In this document: positions 46,258 through 55,673 of the stretch, in pieces | How the letters are laid out: every line of letters starts with the position of its first letter | How positions within the stretch are numbered: position 1 is the stretch's first letter | Source: Enterococcus pseudoavium NBRC 100491 | GTDB taxonomy: Bacteria > Bacillota > Bacilli > Lactobacillales > Enterococcaceae | Length of the DNA stretch: 64,000 nt | Assembly (NCBI RefSeq): GCF_001544295.1 | Contig: NZ_BCQF01000005.1 | Coordinates: 1 to 64,000 of the forward strand | Reading direction: 5' to 3' | Translations under genes and position numbers: made by a program | Notes under the pieces: model-generated | What the model was told of the DNA's origin: nothing | What the model saw: the letters and a program-made list of their open reading frames with translations, nothing else | The model's database searches: none

Positions 46258-46652
46258 TGACTATCACCCGTTTCTGAGTCAGCAATCTCATTGGCCGGCT
46301 GTTGCTGCGTCGGTGTCGTTTGCGCTTCTTCTGTTGATGAGGGAGTTGTTTGAGATTCTTCCGTCGTCGGTGTCAGATTTTCAACCGGCTGTTCTTCCGT
46401 GTCGGTCGCCGCACCATTGTTATCGTTGGATTCTTGCGTAACCGGCGCTTCTTCAACAGTACTGCTTTCATTTATCATGCTATCTGAAGTTTCAGAAGAA
46501 TCATTTCTTGGTACAGACGTTGATTCCGTTGTCGGTGTCGTCGCCTTCACTTGACGATAACTAGCATTATTCAAAATCCCTGAAGTGGTCGCAATCAAAA
46601 TCGATAACGTCAATAAGGCGATCGGTTTCAAGATTGGTGGAACTTTACGCAT
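46254..46652 (-). CDS. N-terminally anchored Thr/Ser/Glu-rich extracytoplasmic protein, unrecognised
   Basis: A 132-residue protein that opens with MRKVPPILKPIALLTLSIL. A single hydrophobic segment (about 10-25) acts as anchor or uncleaved signal. The remaining 100 residues are low complexity: Thr, Ser, Glu, Pro and Gln with almost no hydrophobic core, like wall-spanning linkers. There is no LPXTG. The start is ATG 46652, behind AAGGAAGG. Co-translated with the following membrane protein. Function unknown. Confidence 0.75.
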   Translation of the reverse strand: MRKVPPILKPIALLTLSILIATTSGILNNASYRQVKATTPTTESTSVPRNDSSETSDSMINESSTVEEAPVTQESNDNNGAATDTEEQPVENLTPTTEESQTTPSSTEEAQTTPTQQQPANEIADSETGDSQ

Positions 46653-46776
46653 CTGATCCTTCCTTTCTAAAATCCTTTGTCTAATAACTAGTTTTATCAT
46701 TGGAAAGTTAGCTTTTGTTTAGGAATCTATGAAGTTTTTGTGTAGATTTACTTATATTGCCAAACAAACGAAGGAC

Positions 46777-46808
46777 AAAAAAAAAGCCAGCAATCAATTG
46801 CTGGCTTG
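46777..46808 (-). terminator. Terminator of rpmG
   Basis: The minus-strand stem AAGCCAGCAATTG / CAATTGCTGGCTT-type hairpin is followed by a run of ten T. Confidence 0.9.
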
Positions 46809-46817
46809 TGAGTGCGA

Positions 46818-46967
46818 TTATTTTACTTCTTTATGCAAAGTAACTTTACGTTCGCGTGGGCAATATTTCATTTTTTCCAAACGATCAGGGTTGTTACGTT
46901 TGTTTTTGCTTGTTAGGTAGTTACGTTCTTTACAAGAAGTACATTCTAAAGTGATATTTACGCGCAT
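46818..46967 (-). CDS. rpmG: 50S ribosomal protein L33
   Basis: A 49-residue zinc-ribbon large-subunit protein. CTSCKERNY supplies one Cys pair. The second position is a single Cys in KYCPRERK, so this looks like a form with only three of the four zinc cysteines. The start is ATG 46967, behind GGGAGGG. In B. subtilis rpmGA sits directly beside yqgN; here about 6 kb of other genes lies between them. Confidence 0.95.
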   Translation of the reverse strand: MRVNITLECTSCKERNYLTSKNKRNNPDRLEKMKYCPRERKVTLHKEVK

Positions 46968-47089
46968 GATTTTCCCTCCCGTCAAAAGTAGTTTTCCAAG
47001 ATATTTCTCAGACTTTGATATCATATCATGTTTTGATTTACTTGACTAGTCTTTTTGTAAATTTTGTTAAGTAATTCTACTTGACGTTT

Positions 47090-47563
47090 TTAAAGTAGCG
47101 CTTCAATCTCTTCTGCAATTGCTTCTGGTTTTGTTTGCGATGCATAGCGTTTTACGACGTTTCCTTCATGGTCTACTAGAAATTTTGTGAAGTTCCATTT
47201 GATTGCTTTGTTAAGTAATCCTCCTTGCGCACTCTTCAAGTAACTATATAGCGGAGCCTCATTTTCGCCGTTGACATCGATCTTGCCAAACGTTTGAAAA
47301 GTCGTGTGATACTTCAACTGACAAAACTCGGCGATCTCTTCGTTTGTCCCAGGCGCTTGATTTTTAAATTGATTACAAGGAAAATCCAATACTTCAAAGC
47401 CGCGATCTTGATAAGCTTCGTATAGCTTTTGCAACCCCTCATATTGCGGTGTGAAGCCGCAACCAGTTGCAGTATTGACGATCAATAAAACCTTTCCTTG
47501 GTAATCCGCTAAAGCTTTTTCGCTGCCATCCGTTTGTTTCACTGCAAAATTATAGACTGTCAT
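47090..47563 (-). CDS. Glutathione peroxidase-family thiol peroxidase
   Basis: A 157-residue peroxidase that reduces hydroperoxides, probably with thioredoxin as reductant in such bacteria. The peroxidatic Cys35 is in NTATGCGFTPQY; the Gln (FPCNQF) and Trp (WNFTKF) of the catalytic tetrad are present. The start is ATG 47563, 8 nt after GAGGAG; a GTG three codons earlier is too close to the site. It lies between the PBP gene and rpmG. Confidence 0.94.
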   Translation of the reverse strand: MTVYNFAVKQTDGSEKALADYQGKVLLIVNTATGCGFTPQYEGLQKLYEAYQDRGFEVLDFPCNQFKNQAPGTNEEIAEFCQLKYHTTFQTFGKIDVNGENEAPLYSYLKSAQGGLLNKAIKWNFTKFLVDHEGNVVKRYASQTKPEAIAEEIEALL

Positions 47564-47618
47564 GCTGCTCACTCCTCAATTTTTTGAAAGAATCGGTTAT
47601 CGATTCATCTATTTTAGA

Positions 47619-47652
47619 CTAAAAAAGCTAAGGAGCTTAAGCTCCTTAGCTT
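47619..47652 (-). terminator. Terminator of the PBP gene
   Basis: The minus-strand stem GCTAAGGAGC / GCTCCTTAGC with TTAA apex is followed by T6. Confidence 0.9.
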
Positions 47653-49775
47653 TATTGTACGCCATAGGTATCTGCAAATGCATCTATTATGTCTTTTGTG
47701 ATGGCTTTATTGGTGTCGTCATGTTCTTCATCCAAATTCGGTAACATCACACTGATCGCAATTTGCGGTTTATCATAAGGTGCATACGCCACAATGTTAC
47801 TATTGATCGTGTTCACGTTCGGATTCGCTTCAGGAACGGTTTCAGCTGTCCCGGTTTTAGCCGCTGGATCGATCTTCGCCGAAGCAAGATCGCGCGCCGT
47901 CGTATAGGCATCGCTCCCATGAACTGCTTGATAAAAACCTTCTCTAATAATCCCCATTTGTTCGGCGCTGATATTGACTTGATTCAATTTTTTACCTGTA
48001 ATTTCTTTTTGTAATGCCCCTAAACCGCCACTGTCATCATTGCCGTAAATCCCTTTGACTACGTGAGGCGAGATCCGCGTTCCGCTGTTGGCAATCGTCG
48101 CTGCATACTGAGCCAGCTGCATCGGCGTATACGTATCATATTGACCAAAAGAAAGGTCCAACAGATTCCCTCCGCCAGGTCCATTTTCCTGTCCAAAATT
48201 CGCATTTACGACCCCAGTCGCTTCATTTGGTAAATCAATGTCCGTTTTAACGCCCATTCCATATTCAGCAAAAGCTTTACGTAACTTGTCATACATTTCT
48301 TTTGATGAAGCACTTTCTGGTAGTGCCATCTCTTGCTGGTACTCAACTCCTAGCATTCGCAAGACCAGCTGCATCATATAGGCATTAGACGACCATTCCA
48401 ATGCTTTGACAGTATTCAACGGGATCTGGTTCCCTAAGACTTTGTTGTAGATGGACCCTTTTAGTGATGTACCTGCTAATTTAATCGGCTGATCAATCAA
48501 GGTATCATTGCCGCTGATGACTCCCGTCTCATAACCGGCCGTGACCGTTCCACCCTTCACGACTGATCCTGGAACAAATGCATCAGTGATCGTTCCAAGG
48601 GTATTCTCTTCTAATGTCTTGCTATTTGCATCATGTCTGAAGCCAGTCATCGCATAGACTTCGCCAGTATTCGGATTCAGAGCTACTGCGTAAGCGCCAG
48701 GCGAGTATTTGGCAACTCCACTGTCTACTAGACCTTGATAGTGTTTCCGTAAGATCTCTTCAACTTTTTTCTGGAAAGCTGAGTCGATCGTCAAAACGAC
48801 ATTGGAGCCTTTTTCCCCTTTTTTAACTTCTTTTTGCTTTTCGATATTGCCCTGTTGATTTAAGGTAACTTTGTATTCCCCTTTTTTACCTTGCAACACA
48901 TCTTCGTATTGTTTCTCTAAATAACTTTTCCCAACCCGATCGTTACGGGCATAACCTTTTTTAAGATATTCATCGGCGACTTCTGCCGGCAAACCTTCTT
49001 TTTCAGTAGTGATCGTCCCTAAGATACTCTTCATTGAACCCTCTAAAGCATCATTATAGCCACGATCCCAATCAGTGCCCGTAGAAACTCCCGGTAAATC
49101 AGAAGCTCGTTCAGCAACGACGGCTAATTCCTCATCTGTGACTCCTTCGTTTTTTACAAAAACGGTGCTCAAGGCCGATGCGCTATTCATACGTTTGAAG
49201 ATCGTTGCGACCTTCAGCTGTTCTTCATTGAGTTGAATTTCACTATCTTTCACTTTATCAACAAGTTTTTGGTACTCATTGGTCGTGTCAAGATTCTTCT
49301 CCTTAAACGACATCCGATCTTCTGCTTCCTTCAAATGCTTTTCATCGACTAACCAATAATCCTTTTTGTCGCGGACTGTCAGACTTTCATCAACTGGCAC
49401 GTCGATTAACTGATTCAGTTGTTCCGCTAATGCTAAAATATCTGATGCTTTCATATTATTCCCGCGCGTAAAGGTGATCGCTGGATTGGCGACATTGTTG
49501 ACTAAAGCAGTCCCCTTGGCATCATAGATCACACCCCGCGGCGCATTTTCTTTGACCGTAATGGTCGTTGAGGCCTTCATTTCAGCTTTCATCTTGTCGC
49601 CTTCGACAATTTGCAAATAGCCTAATCGCGTGACTAGAATGACAAACAGTGCGAAGATCACAAAAAATAAAATATTCAATCGAAAAGGGATATGACTTCT
49701 ATTTTGATTGCGGCCTCTCTCATCCGCCATTTTTAATTTCTCAAAAAATTTCGTAAATGGATTCGTAAATTTCAT
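47652..49775 (-). CDS. Class B penicillin-binding protein 2 (PbpA-like transpeptidase)
   Basis: A 707-residue peptidoglycan transpeptidase. A short cytosolic part and a single membrane helix (about 32-52) precede a dimerisation domain (about 75-310) and the transpeptidase domain. Active-site motifs are SVVK with the acylated Ser404, SSN (462-464) and KTG (640-642). By position beside rpmG it matches B. subtilis pbpA. It works at the membrane in side-wall synthesis and is a beta-lactam target (family knowledge). Start ATG behind GGAAGGA. Confidence 0.95.
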   Translation of the reverse strand: MKFTNPFTKFFEKLKMADERGRNQNRSHIPFRLNILFFVIFALFVILVTRLGYLQIVEGDKMKAEMKASTTITVKENAPRGVIYDAKGTALVNNVANPAITFTRGNNMKASDILALAEQLNQLIDVPVDESLTVRDKKDYWLVDEKHLKEAEDRMSFKEKNLDTTNEYQKLVDKVKDSEIQLNEEQLKVATIFKRMNSASALSTVFVKNEGVTDEELAVVAERASDLPGVSTGTDWDRGYNDALEGSMKSILGTITTEKEGLPAEVADEYLKKGYARNDRVGKSYLEKQYEDVLQGKKGEYKVTLNQQGNIEKQKEVKKGEKGSNVVLTIDSAFQKKVEEILRKHYQGLVDSGVAKYSPGAYAVALNPNTGEVYAMTGFRHDANSKTLEENTLGTITDAFVPGSVVKGGTVTAGYETGVISGNDTLIDQPIKLAGTSLKGSIYNKVLGNQIPLNTVKALEWSSNAYMMQLVLRMLGVEYQQEMALPESASSKEMYDKLRKAFAEYGMGVKTDIDLPNEATGVVNANFGQENGPGGGNLLDLSFGQYDTYTPMQLAQYAATIANSGTRISPHVVKGIYGNDDSGGLGALQKEITGKKLNQVNISAEQMGIIREGFYQAVHGSDAYTTARDLASAKIDPAAKTGTAETVPEANPNVNTINSNIVAYAPYDKPQIAISVMLPNLDEEHDDTNKAITKDIIDAFADTYGVQ

Positions 49776-50120
49776 TTATCTGTTCCTTCCACTTTGACTG
49801 TTACTTGTCTTATTGTAGCCGAAAAAGACTTTTTTCAAAAGGATTATTCGCAGTTCCTTTAAGATAGTTTAAAAATTTTAAGTACTTTTCCTTTCAAAAA
49901 GCCAAAGTGTTTCACAGTTTCATAATAGAATTTTAAGCTTACGAATTTATCGGTGTAAAATTAGGCTTCTCAACTTACAAAAAACTCATTTTTTGTGAAA
50001 CATTCTTTTTCCAACCTTACTGTGGAAAACTTTTGGAAAATGAAACGTGGCTATTACGCATTTTCTTTAAAAAGTTTTCCACAAATGAATTAAGGCTATC
50101 CTTTTGGCCACTTCTCCATT
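49776..50120. other. AT-rich intergenic region with nested inverted repeats
   Basis: No gene is seen in these 345 bases. It holds a 14-bp inverted repeat, TGTGGAAAACTTTT (50021-50034) and AAAAGTTTTCCACA (50070-50083), and a 9-bp one, TGTTTCACA (49908-49916) and TGTGAAACA (49994-50002). The ends of the first (TGTGGAAAA/TTTTCCACA) are one base away from the DnaA box TTATCCACA. A weak promoter for the PBP gene (TTTTGA - 17 nt - TACAAT) may lie in the part next to 49776. Confidence 0.55.
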
Positions 50121-50510
50121 CTAAGGGACGGTGTAACGATAATTCGGTAACAGAAAGAGTTGTTGTAACAGCGTTAATACTTTCCTAGTCTGCTTTAAAG
50201 ATACTTCCGGAAAAAACACTAGCAACAAAAGCGCCCATTCCTCATTCGAAAAATAAGCGCGAAAATAATAGAGATACCGCTTCATTTCGACAGGTCTCTT
50301 TATTTCTGTCAAATAAAGCTTCCGGATCAGTCCTTCACAAGGGTTTTGAAATGCTTCAGTTCCTAAAGTTCGTCGAATCTGTAGCAGACGAGCCAGTTTA
50401 ATCACACACCCAGTATCAGCCGTTGCGCAATAATAGTTCTCGATTCTTTTTTCTAAGGTTTTAATCTGTAATTGGAACATTTGTCGTGCTGTAAACGGAT
50501 GTCGCTGCAT
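50121..50510 (-). CDS. Unrecognised 129-residue basic helical protein
   Basis: A 129-residue, probably cytosolic, all-helical protein that I cannot assign. It opens MQRHPFTARQMFQLQIKTLEKRI, contains RLLQIRRTLGTEAF and FSNEEWALLLLVFFPEVSLKQTRKVLTLLQQ, and is rich in Arg, Lys and Leu. The final 50 residues could form a helix-turn-helix-like helical pair, but no family signature is seen. The start is ATG 50510, 8 nt after GGAGG; the frame to 50555 is less likely. It lies between thrS and the PBP gene, in its own unit. Confidence 0.7.
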   Translation of the reverse strand: MQRHPFTARQMFQLQIKTLEKRIENYYCATADTGCVIKLARLLQIRRTLGTEAFQNPCEGLIRKLYLTEIKRPVEMKRYLYYFRAYFSNEEWALLLLVFFPEVSLKQTRKVLTLLQQLFLLPNYRYTVP

Positions 50511-50595
50511 ACTGGTCGCCTCCTTACTATTATTAACGAACGTTTTGGCTGTCATTCACAACCCAAAATTATTTTTTTATTGAAAAGATTTGACC

Positions 50596-50652
50596 ACAAA
50601 AAAACCGATCCCGCAAAGCTAGCACTGGCTAACTTTTGGGAATCGGTTTAAA
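50596..50652 (-). terminator. Terminator of thrS
   Basis: The minus-strand outer stem AAACCGAT...ATCGGTTT encloses an inner TAGC/GCTA stem and is followed by T7. Confidence 0.85.
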
Positions 50653-50663
50653 CTGACATTTTT

Positions 50664-52604
50664 TTAGTTGCGGCTCATATTATCGATATCTGCTTTGATG
50701 GCCTCAACGAACATATTTAAATCTTGCACTTCTTGTTCTTCACTACCGTAACGACGAACATTAACTGTAGCCTCTTTGACCTCTTTGTCACCGATGACTA
50801 ATAGGTAAGGAATTTTTTGTGTTTGGGCTTGGCGAATCTTGTAACCTAGTTTTTCGTTACGGTCATCGACTTCGACGCGAACTCCTTCACGAACCAAGCG
50901 ATCTTTGATTTCATAAGCATAATCCCCATGATGTTCTGGTGAAACAGGTAGAATCACTACTTGTTCAGGTGCCAACCAAGTTGGGAAAGCGCCTTTGTAT
51001 TGTTCGATCAAGTAAGCCGTAAAGCGTTCCATCGTTGAAACAACACTACGGTGAACAACGACTGGGCGATGGTCTTTGCCATCTTCACCAACATACGTTA
51101 AATCAAAGCGTTCTGGTAATAAGAAGTCAAATTGGATCGTTGATAATGTTTCTTCAGTTCCTAAAGCCGTCAAGACTTGGACGTCTAATTTAGGACCGTA
51201 GAAAGCTGCTTCACCGTCAGCTTCAAAGTAATCGAAACCTGATTCGTCCATTACTTCTTTCAATAACCCTTGCGAAGTTTCCCACATTTGGTCATCATCA
51301 AAGTATTTTTCAGTGTTTTCAGGATCACGATAGCTTAGACGGAAACGATAGTCTTCAAAACCGAAATCTTTATACACTTCTAAGATCAAGTCTAAGGTCC
51401 GACGGAATTCTTCTTTGATTTGATCCGGACGAACAAAGATATGAGCATCGTTCATCGTCATTTCACGAACCCGTTGCAAGCCTGACAAGGCACCTGATTT
51501 TTCATAACGGTGATCCATTCCCAATTCCGCTAAACGAATTGGCAATTCACGGTAAGAGTGAATATGATTTTTATAGATCATCATGTGATGTGGGCAGTTC
51601 ATTGGACGTAAAACCAATGATTCTTCGCCATCACCCATGTCCATGATTGGGAACATATCTTCTTTATAGTGATCCCAGTGACCAGAAGTTTTGTATAAAC
51701 CAGTGTCTGCTAGAACTGGCGTATACACGTGTTCATAGCCCATTGAGATTTCTTTGTCCACGATGTAGCGTTCAATGATACGACGGATCGTTGCGCCTTT
51801 TGGTAACCAGAAAGGTAGTCCTGAACCAACTTCTTGTGAAATCATAAATAGATCTAGCTCTTTCCCTAATTTACGATGATCACGTTCTTTGGCTTCTTCA
51901 CGCATCTTCAAGAAATGATCCAAATCATCTTGTTTGAAGAAAGCTGTTCCGTAGACCCGTTGCATCATTTGGTTATCTGAATTACCGCGCCAGTAAGCAC
52001 CTGCGACTGATAATAATTTGAAAATCTTGATTTTTCCAGTTGATGGGACATGTGGTCCCCGGCATAGATCAGTGAATTCACCTTGAGTATACGCAGTGAT
52101 CACTTCATCTTCAGGTAAGTCTTGGATCAATTCCACTTTATATGGATCATAGCTGAAGAAATCTAAAGCTTCTTGACGGCTCATTACTTTGCGTTCGATT
52201 GGCCAGTTTTCTTTGATGATCTTCTTCATTTCTTTTTCAATCGCTGGGAAATCTTCTTCGCTGATTTGAGCACCCTCACCATTATCAGTGTCATAATAGA
52301 AGCCTGATTCAATCGCTGGACCAACGCCAAAATGCATATTTGGGAATAGACGGCGAATAGCTTGCGCCATTAAGTGGGCACTTGAGTGACGAACAAGCGG
52401 TAAAGCTTCTTCATCTTTATCTGTAACGATTTTTAATTCCGCATCTTCTTCGATTGCCCGATTTAAGTCTTCTAATTGGCCATTGACGACAACTGCTAAG
52501 GCATTTTTAGCTAATGAATTAGAAATACTTTTTGCGATTTCTAAACCAGTAATACCGCTGTCAAACTCTTTTGTTGATCCATCTGGAAATGAAATTTTTA
52601 CCAT
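50664..52604 (-). CDS. thrS: Threonyl-tRNA synthetase
   Basis: A 646-residue class II synthetase. An N-terminal TGS domain (about 1-62), then the editing domain with [12 protein letters not shown] (HxxxH) and catalytic core with [13 protein letters not shown] (zinc Cys), and a C-terminal anticodon domain ([15 protein letters not shown] onward). It charges tRNA-Thr and removes mischarged Ser. The start ATG is preceded by GGGGGA. Expression probably depends on the T-box leader upstream. Confidence 0.98.
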   Translation of the reverse strand: MVKISFPDGSTKEFDSGITGLEIAKSISNSLAKNALAVVVNGQLEDLNRAIEEDAELKIVTDKDEEALPLVRHSSAHLMAQAIRRLFPNMHFGVGPAIESGFYYDTDNGEGAQISEEDFPAIEKEMKKIIKENWPIERKVMSRQEALDFFSYDPYKVELIQDLPEDEVITAYTQGEFTDLCRGPHVPSTGKIKIFKLLSVAGAYWRGNSDNQMMQRVYGTAFFKQDDLDHFLKMREEAKERDHRKLGKELDLFMISQEVGSGLPFWLPKGATIRRIIERYIVDKEISMGYEHVYTPVLADTGLYKTSGHWDHYKEDMFPIMDMGDGEESLVLRPMNCPHHMMIYKNHIHSYRELPIRLAELGMDHRYEKSGALSGLQRVREMTMNDAHIFVRPDQIKEEFRRTLDLILEVYKDFGFEDYRFRLSYRDPENTEKYFDDDQMWETSQGLLKEVMDESGFDYFEADGEAAFYGPKLDVQVLTALGTEETLSTIQFDFLLPERFDLTYVGEDGKDHRPVVVHRSVVSTMERFTAYLIEQYKGAFPTWLAPEQVVILPVSPEHHGDYAYEIKDRLVREGVRVEVDDRNEKLGYKIRQAQTQKIPYLLVIGDKEVKEATVNVRRYGSEEQEVQDLNMFVEAIKADIDNMSRN

Positions 52605-52699
52605 CCTGTAGTTCCCCCTTAATTATTGTTGATTGATTTGAAAAGTTCTTTGAACACTTCAGTTTTGGAGCCATTTTCTTAGTGGTCCGCCACGGAGAT

Positions 52700-52935
52700 A
52701 AAAAAAGTCCTAGTACCCAAAACGGTACTAGGACGAATAAACGTGGTTCCACCTAATCTTTGAACAGATTTCTGTTCCTCACAAGCGATAACGGCGCTGT
52801 CCGCCCCTGCATTTATACAGAGGTCTCTGAAAGTGGTCATCCCTTGCGCTTATCTGGAAAAGTCTCAGCAATCTCTTTTCCTCTCTGGTAAACAGCCTTC
52901 AAGTTCAGTTGTCTTTCTTCATCAATCAATTACAA
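52700..52935 (-). promoter_or_regulatory. Threonine T-box riboswitch of thrS
   Basis: The minus-strand leader carries the T-box GGAACCACG (52741-52749), followed by a terminator with arms GTCCTAGTACC / GGTACTAGGAC (52707-52734) and T7. A likely ACC specifier (52835-52837) is followed by ACTTTCAGAG, the same context as the CGC specifier in the argS leader. Stem I closes through CAGAGAGG and CCTCTG. Confidence 0.93.
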
Positions 52936-52939
52936 ATTC

Positions 52940-52969
52940 ATTATAAACGTTTATTGAATTGAAATGCAA
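52940..52969 (-). promoter_or_regulatory. Promoter of the thrS T-box leader
   Basis: Minus strand: TTGCAT (52964-52969), an 18-nt spacer, TATAAT (52940-52945). Confidence 0.7.
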
Positions 52970-52980
52970 GTATAAAAGAA

Positions 52981-53157
52981 TTATTTCCACTTTCCACCTT
53001 GGGCGTAGCGACCTTTTGGCATTTCGTTGATAATGACATGTATATTTTCTTTAGGTGCTCCGGCAGTTCTCGAAACAGCTTCTGTTACCTCTTCGACCAT
53101 TTTAGTTAATTGTTCTTGGCTTCTTCCTTCAACTAATTCGATATGCACAAATGGCAT
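52981..53157 (-). CDS. 4-oxalocrotonate tautomerase-family protein
   Basis: A 58-residue tautomerase translated directly from 53157 to 52981: [13 protein letters not shown]..., ending RYAQGGKWK. After Met removal the N-terminal Pro is the catalytic base, and Arg11-type residue and [12 protein letters not shown] fit the 4-OT family, which assembles as hexamers. The natural substrate in such bacteria is usually unknown. The start ATG lies 9 nt after GGAG. It lies just upstream of the thrS leader on the same strand. Confidence 0.92.
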   Translation of the reverse strand: MPFVHIELVEGRSQEQLTKMVEEVTEAVSRTAGAPKENIHVIINEMPKGRYAQGGKWK

Positions 53158-53291
53158 ATAGCATCGCTCCTTTAAATTGATTAATTATCTACTTAATTTT
53201 AACACATTTCTATTTAAAAGCCTTGCGACAATCGTTTCATTTTCAACTTTAAAAATTATTTGCTTGGCCGAAATCCGTTTAATCCTGCCCT

Positions 53292-53321
53292 TTGCTTCTG
53301 CCTTCGCTTCTGTGCTATACT
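53292..53321 (+). promoter_or_regulatory. Promoter of helD
   Basis: TTGCTT (53292-53297), an 18-nt spacer and the extended -10 TGCTATACT (53313-53321). Confidence 0.6.
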
Positions 53322-53369
53322 ATTATGCTGTTATAAACAGTTGACGGAAAAATAAAAGGGGATGCTCAA

Positions 53370-55652
53370 ATGAACGCAAGAGAGTATGAACAAGAGCACG
53401 TCCAACAGACAAGCGCCTTGATCCAACAAGAAATGGCTTTTTTAGACAGCCAGAAAAAAGCAACAAAAGAAAAATTTGATACTGAGATGTTGGAAAATGC
53501 CGGGCAAAGAGTGCAGGGTGGTTCTTTCGAATCTTTGGCCGAAACGATGGCCGACACCCGGCAACACGAAGCAGAATTATTGCTGCGCTACCAAACCTTC
53601 GCTTCACAAGAAAAGCGGCAAAAAGTATTGAAACTAATGACCGGCAATCCCTATTTCGCCCGGATTGATTTCCAAGAAGAGCAAGAAACGGAGACCCTTT
53701 ATCTAGGGATCGCTTCCTTAAGAGATACACAAGAAGAAACCGTCGTGATCGACTGGCGGGCCCCGATTGCTAACTTGTACTATGAAGGAACCTTAGGTCA
53801 GACGCAATACGAAGCCCATGACGCGATTATTCCAATCGAACTTCTTTTGAAACGGCAATTTAAAATTCGCGAGGGCCAACTATTATCGATGGTGGATACG
53901 TCAGAAGCCATCAATGACGATTTCCTTTTAGAAATTTTAGATGAAGCCTCTTCTAATCACATGAAGAATATTGTTGCGACGATTCAACGTTCTCAAAATG
54001 AAATCATCCGTGACACTAGCAGTAAAGTACTAGTGGTTGAAGGTATTGCCGGCAGTGGTAAAACCTCAGCACTCTTGCAACGGGTTGCCTATTTGCTCTA
54101 TCACAACCGAAAATGGCTAGATAATGAACAAGTCTTACTATTTTCACCGAACCATATTTTCTCTGATTATATCTCGACCGTCTTGCCTTCATTAGGAGAA
54201 AGCGGAATCCCAACGGAAACCTTCAAAACCTTTTTAAGTGCATTATTGCCGAATTATCAGATCCATACCGAAGAAAGTCACGAAGAAGTCTTTCTTTCTG
54301 GTCAAGACGATCGTGTTTTACGAGCAAAAAGCAGTTTTGCGATTGTTCAAGCACTGTACCAGTATGTTGAACGGATCGCAGAATTTGGACCACTGTTTCG
54401 TGACCTTAAATTGAATCAAGAGGTTTTAATTTCCAAAAAGCAAATCCGAGCTTGGTATCAAGAAGCTAACCCTGAACTGCCGATGTATCAGCGGATGCAA
54501 TTACTTCAGACAAAACTTCTGAAAAAATTAGGCGGCTTAGAAAAAGACGAAATGAAAAAAGACTGGGTTAAAAAAGCGGCCGATGAGTTGGTTGATGCAC
54601 TTTTCGTCAACAATCCTGATATGGAAGATTCCGAAAAAGCCGAACGACGCTTACGCCGGCAAATGACCCAGAAAGTCGTTCGTAAAAAAATGCGACCAAT
54701 TCGCCGACAAATCAATCGCTACGGCTTCATCAACTATGCTAAACAATATTTGCATTTCTTACAAAATGTTCCTAACCGCTTGTTGTCTCATTATCACTTA
54801 ACTGCAGAAAATTGGCAGACGATGTTGAGTGACTTGCTGAAGGATTTCAAACGTAAAGACTTGAGTTTAGAAGACGCTACGTTGCTGTTCTTATTGATGA
54901 AATCGATCCATCCAGTCGACGTGAAACAAAAAGCACGCTTTATCTTTATCGATGAAATGCAGGACTTCTCACCGGCCCAGGTGGCTTTGCTGCAACATCT
55001 CTATCCAAAAGCAACCTATACTTTATGTGGCGACTTGAATCAAAAGGTCTTTGGTAATGAAAGCATGGTCCATTCTTTGAAGGAGATTTTTGTCGATCAA
55101 GACTTGACTCACTTTGAATTAACAACCAGCTATCGTTCGACAGAAGAGATCACTAATTTTGCCAATCAATTTTTGACGCAGGAAAATCGAGTCGAATTGA
55201 CTGCGCGAGCCGGTGATCGACCAAAAGTCTATTATACAAATGATAGCCAGCAAATGATTGACGGATTGATCAAGCAGCTCGCCGAAACAACCGAAGTTGC
55301 TAAATATTGGCGAACAGCTATTATTGCCAAAACGGCTGAAGAATGTCAGGCACTTTATGATCAGTTAACACCGGAGCAAAAAACGCACGTTCAATTACTG
55401 ACGAATGAAGAAGACTTTATGAAAAAAAGCTTGATCATTATTCCAACCTTTTTAGCAAAAGGACTGGAATTTGACCGCGTCTATGCTTGGAATGTCTCTC
55501 CAGAGAATTATCATACCGAACAAGACAAATTGATTTTGTATACGGTCTGCACTCGGGCAATGCACGAACTGAACTTACTAGTAATTGGTCAAAAGAGTCC
55601 GCTCTTGGAAAGCATACCCGAAACGCTTTATACTGAAGCAGTTTTTAACTAA
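53370..55652 (+). CDS. helD: HelD-type RNA polymerase recycling ATPase (UvrD/Rep-like superfamily 1)
   Basis: A 760-residue superfamily 1 helicase-like ATPase. The N-terminal coiled-coil arm (about 1-90), which reaches into the RNA polymerase secondary channel in the B. subtilis homologue, precedes Walker A EGIAGSGKTS (224-233). Walker B-like FIFIDEMQDFSP and the SYRSTEEI and GLEFDRVYAW motifs follow. HelD frees stalled RNA polymerase from DNA or RNA by ATP-driven opening (family knowledge). Monocistronic, plus strand. Start ATG behind AAAGGGGATG. Confidence 0.93.
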   Translation: MNAREYEQEHVQQTSALIQQEMAFLDSQKKATKEKFDTEMLENAGQRVQGGSFESLAETMADTRQHEAELLLRYQTFASQEKRQKVLKLMTGNPYFARIDFQEEQETETLYLGIASLRDTQEETVVIDWRAPIANLYYEGTLGQTQYEAHDAIIPIELLLKRQFKIREGQLLSMVDTSEAINDDFLLEILDEASSNHMKNIVATIQRSQNEIIRDTSSKVLVVEGIAGSGKTSALLQRVAYLLYHNRKWLDNEQVLLFSPNHIFSDYISTVLPSLGESGIPTETFKTFLSALLPNYQIHTEESHEEVFLSGQDDRVLRAKSSFAIVQALYQYVERIAEFGPLFRDLKLNQEVLISKKQIRAWYQEANPELPMYQRMQLLQTKLLKKLGGLEKDEMKKDWVKKAADELVDALFVNNPDMEDSEKAERRLRRQMTQKVVRKKMRPIRRQINRYGFINYAKQYLHFLQNVPNRLLSHYHLTAENWQTMLSDLLKDFKRKDLSLEDATLLFLLMKSIHPVDVKQKARFIFIDEMQDFSPAQVALLQHLYPKATYTLCGDLNQKVFGNESMVHSLKEIFVDQDLTHFELTTSYRSTEEITNFANQFLTQENRVELTARAGDRPKVYYTNDSQQMIDGLIKQLAETTEVAKYWRTAIIAKTAEECQALYDQLTPEQKTHVQLLTNEEDFMKKSLIIIPTFLAKGLEFDRVYAWNVSPENYHTEQDKLILYTVCTRAMHELNLLVIGQKSPLLESIPETLYTEAVFN

Positions 55653-55673
55653 CCAAGAATTCTTCACATAGCA

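Noticed and set aside
52676-52700. Short palindrome GTGGTCCGCCAC between the thrS T-box and thrS
   Set aside because: Too short and lacks conservation evidence. Probably incidental.
53323-53730. A 135-codon minus-strand open frame opposite the helD start
   Set aside because: It is the complement of the well-supported helD gene, and its start and end signals are absent.
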